Assembly: GCA_003545125.1 (NCBI GenBank) | Contig: DQCI01000265.1 | Coordinates: forward strand, 5,395 to 14,848 | DNA: 9,454 nt | Reading direction: 5' to 3' | From: Paracoccaceae bacterium | GTDB taxonomy: Bacteria; Pseudomonadota; Alphaproteobacteria; Rhodobacterales; Rhodobacteraceae | In this document: in pieces, positions 7,248 through 9,454 of the stretch | How positions within the stretch are numbered: position 1 is the first letter of the stretch | How the letters are laid out: each line of letters opens with the position of its first letter | Position numbers and translations under genes: made by a program | The notes under the pieces: model-generated | The model's input: only the letters and a program-made list of their open reading frames with translations | Databases searched by the model: none | What the model was told of the DNA's origin: nothing

Positions 7248-8354
7248 ATGCACACATCCACCGAGACGGATCTGAACAGGACGGCGTCCCAGGGTTTCGA
7301 GGCGCGGTTTGGCCGCGTGCCCGCGGTGGTCGCCTTCGCGCCCGGCCGGGTCAACCTCATGGGCGAACATACCGACTACAACGGCGGCTACGTGCTGCCG
7401 ATGCCGCTCGGGCTCGGTGTCTCCGTCGCACTCGGGCCCGGCGATTCGCCCGGCGACATTCGCTTCGCCAGCGCCGCATTCGAGGCCGAAGAGACCCGCA
7501 GGGTCGATGAGGCCGCCACCGGCGCGTGGTCGGACTACGTGCTCGGCGCACTAAAGGCGCTGGTAACATCCGAGATCACTGAGGCCGGCCTGTGCGTCTT
7601 CGTTGCCTCCAACCTGCCGATGGGTGCCGGGCTATCCAGCTCGGCCGCCATCGAGATCGGCACCCTGCGCGCGGCGGCGGCGATGTTTTCAAAGCCCGCC
7701 GACCCGGTCGACTTCGCCCTGAAGGCCCGCGCTGTCGAGAACGACTTCGTCGGCATGCCCTGTGGTATCATGGACCAGTTCGCGGTCTCCGTCGGCGCGC
7801 CTGGCAACGCGCTGTTTCTCGACACCCGGACCCTGGAGTACCACCCCGCGCCGCTGCCCGAGGGCTACAGCTTCCTGGTGATCCATTCGGGCGTCAGCCA
7901 CCAACTCACCGACTCCGGCTACGCCACCCGGGTCGCCGAATGCAAAGCGGCCTGCACGGCCCTCGGGGTCGAGATGCTGAGCGATCTGGACGACGACGAC
8001 CTACCCCGGATCGACGCGATCGCCGAACCGCTGAACCGCCGTGCCCGTCATATCGTGACCGACAACAGGCTCACCCGCGACGGGCTCGCGGTGCTTGAAG
8101 CGGGCGACGCGGTCGCCTTCGGCCGGTTGATGGTCGGGAGCCACGCGACCGAGCGTGACAATTACCAGATCACCGTGCCCGAGACGGATGCGCTGGTGGC
8201 GGCGGCGGTGGCCGACGGCGCCCTGGGCGCGCGCCAGACCGGCGGCGGGTTCGGTGGTGCGATCGTCGTGCTGGTCGCTGACGAGGCCGTGGACGGGTTC
8301 TCCGCCCGGCTTGCCGCGGCCTTCCCCGCGACCCGGCTTCTGGCGGTGACCTGA
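7248..8354 (+). CDS. galK: Galactokinase
   Basis: A 368-residue GHMP-superfamily kinase that makes galactose-1-phosphate from galactose and ATP; E. coli GalK has 382 residues. All three family motifs are present: the galactokinase signature GRVNLMGEHTDYNGG from 33, with R34, E40 and D43; the ATP-binding loop PMGAGLSSSAA from 124; and TGGGFGGA near 331-338. The expected catalytic Asp is D176 in CGIMDQF. The start ATG lies 1 nt after the galT stop, with GCGGGAGGG in the end of galT as ribosome binding site, so translation is probably coupled to galT. Together with GalT it forms the core of the Leloir pathway; the epimerase GalE is not in this window. Confidence 0.97.
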   Translation: MHTSTETDLNRTASQGFEARFGRVPAVVAFAPGRVNLMGEHTDYNGGYVLPMPLGLGVSVALGPGDSPGDIRFASAAFEAEETRRVDEAATGAWSDYVLGALKALVTSEITEAGLCVFVASNLPMGAGLSSSAAIEIGTLRAAAAMFSKPADPVDFALKARAVENDFVGMPCGIMDQFAVSVGAPGNALFLDTRTLEYHPAPLPEGYSFLVIHSGVSHQLTDSGYATRVAECKAACTALGVEMLSDLDDDDLPRIDAIAEPLNRRARHIVTDNRLTRDGLAVLEAGDAVAFGRLMVGSHATERDNYQITVPETDALVAAAVADGALGARQTGGGFGGAIVVLVADEAVDGFSARLAAAFPATRLLAVT

Positions 8355-8365
8355 CGGGGCAATGC

Positions 8366-8378
8366 CGGCCTCCGGCCG
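8366..8378 (+). other. Small GC hairpin between galK and the beta-galactosidase gene
   Basis: CGGCC pairs with GGCCG around a 3-nt loop in the 60-nt gap after galK. It is followed by no U-run and is too small to be a convincing terminator. The downstream gene has its own ribosome binding site (GGGAG, 8404-8408), so the operon probably continues through it. Confidence 0.35.
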
Positions 8379-8414
8379 CGACCGGCGGATGGATCCGAAT
8401 TCTGGGAGACAGCG

Positions 8415-9454
8415 ATGAAACGTGAGCTTGGCACCTGTTACTATCCCGAACACTGGCCGCGCGAGATCTGGGAAGAGGACGCCGCGCGCATGGCTGAGGC
8501 CGGTATCCGCTGGGTGCGGATCGGGGAGTTTGCCTGGTCGCGGCTCGAGCCGGCGCCGGGTGACTTGCGTTTCGACTGGCTCGACGATGCCATCGAAGTG
8601 CTGGGGGCGGCGGGCCACAAGGTGGTGCTCGGCACGCCGACCGCGACGCCGCCGCGCTGGATGCTGACCAAGCATCCCGATATGCTGGCGGTCGATGCCG
8701 AGGGCCGGCCACGCGGCTTCGGCTCACGCCGGCATTACGATTTCTCCCACGCCGGCTACCGCGAGGAAACAGCCCGCATCGTCACCCTGCTTGCGACACG
8801 CTACGGGCAGAACCGCCATGTCGCCGCCTGGCAGACCGACAACGAATATGGCTGCCACGACACCGTGGTTTCCTATTCCGCGGCGGCGCGCAACGCCTTT
8901 CAAAACTGGCTGCGCGCGCGTTACCCAGGAACAGGCAACGACGGCGATATCGACGCGCTGAACACCGCCTGGGGCAACGTTTTCTGGTCGATGGAATACC
9001 GTTCCTTTGATGAGATCGAGCTGCCGAACCTGACCGTAACGGAGCCGAACCCGTCTCACAGCCTTGATTTCCGGCGCTTTTCCTCGGATCAGGTGGTGAC
9101 CTACAACCGGCTCCAGGCCGAGATCATCCGCGCGTTTTCCGATGCGCCGATCTCCCACAACTACATGGGCAAGGTGACCGAGTTCGACCATTTCGCGGTC
9201 GGGGCGGACCTGGAGATTGCCACCTGGGACAGCTACCCGCTGGGCTTCCTCGAGGACCGGATCATCGCCGAGCCTTCGTATAAGCGCAAGTTTGCACGCC
9301 AAGGCGACCCGGATTTCCAGGCGTTTCACCACGACCTCTACCGTGCGGTCGGAAACGGCCGCTGGTGGGTGATGGAACAGCAGCCCGGGCCGGTGAATTG
9401 GGCGCCCTACAACCCCGCGCCGCTCCCGGGCATGGTGCGGCTGTGGACCTGGGA
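8415..9454 (+). CDS. Beta-galactosidase, glycoside hydrolase family 42 (partial, cut by window end)
   Basis: The first 346 codons plus two bases of an open frame that runs off the right edge; full GH42 enzymes are usually about 640-690 residues, so roughly half is visible. It starts [19 protein letters not shown], the typical GH42 N-terminus, with GGGAG 6 nt before the ATG. The part seen is the TIM-barrel catalytic domain: the expected acid/base Glu144 is in WQTDNEYG, and the expected nucleophile Glu321 is in [14 protein letters not shown]. There is no signal peptide, so the enzyme should act in the cytoplasm on imported small beta-galactosides. It lies 60 nt after galK in the same direction. 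Specificity (beta-1,3, 1,4, 1,6 or aglycone-linked galactose) cannot be told from the sequence. Confidence 0.95.
   Translation, partial: MKRELGTCYYPEHWPREIWEEDAARMAEAGIRWVRIGEFAWSRLEPAPGDLRFDWLDDAIEVLGAAGHKVVLGTPTATPPRWMLTKHPDMLAVDAEGRPRGFGSRRHYDFSHAGYREETARIVTLLATRYGQNRHVAAWQTDNEYGCHDTVVSYSAAARNAFQNWLRARYPGTGNDGDIDALNTAWGNVFWSMEYRSFDEIELPNLTVTEPNPSHSLDFRRFSSDQVVTYNRLQAEIIRAFSDAPISHNYMGKVTEFDHFAVGADLEIATWDSYPLGFLEDRIIAEPSYKRKFARQGDPDFQAFHHDLYRAVGNGRWWVMEQQPGPVNWAPYNPAPLPGMVRLWTW

Overview
The window carries a divergently controlled galactoside import and breakdown locus. The DNA is GC-rich throughout, with strong G/C preference at third codon positions, good Shine-Dalgarno sequences and tightly packed genes. 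The protein types fit an alphaproteobacterium, most likely of the Rhodobacterales/Rhodobacteraceae kind. That placement is an inference from composition and gene style; no marker gene is present.

Layout. An IclR-family transcription regulator lies on the minus strand at the left end (787 down to 11). It is separated by a 163-bp divergent promoter/operator region from a plus-strand gene series that runs to the right edge: a periplasmic sugar-binding protein, two CUT1-type ABC permeases, a GH36 alpha-galactosidase, galT, galK, and the first 346 codons of a GH42 beta-galactosidase cut by the window end. Most joints are very tight: 1 nt between the permeases, an ATGA overlap from the second permease into the alpha-galactosidase, and 1 nt between galT and galK. 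The gaps before galT and before the beta-galactosidase are about 60 nt. All seven plus-strand genes therefore look like one operon. The only wide internal gap (113 nt, after the binding-protein gene) holds two strong tandem hairpins without U-tracts.

How the genes work together (inference from the families). The binding protein captures an oligosaccharide or galactoside in the periplasm and the two permeases carry it in. An ATPase subunit is needed but is not in the window. Neither glycosidase shows a signal peptide, so alpha- and beta-linked galactose should be released in the cytoplasm. GalK phosphorylates galactose and GalT exchanges Gal-1-P with UDP-glucose. The epimerase galE is not in the window. 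The IclR protein is the natural candidate for an inducer-sensing regulator, and the spacer contains repeated TTTCAA/TTGAGA half-sites.

Every gene belongs to a known family, and I see no evidence for a wholly new type of system. The most interesting points are the pairing of GH36 with GH42 in one transport operon, which suggests a substrate with both alpha- and beta-galactosyl bonds; an IclR-type regulator for a Leloir operon with a visible operator candidate; and the competing hairpins behind the binding-protein gene. No frameshifts, insertion sequences, tRNAs, rRNAs or CRISPR arrays were seen.
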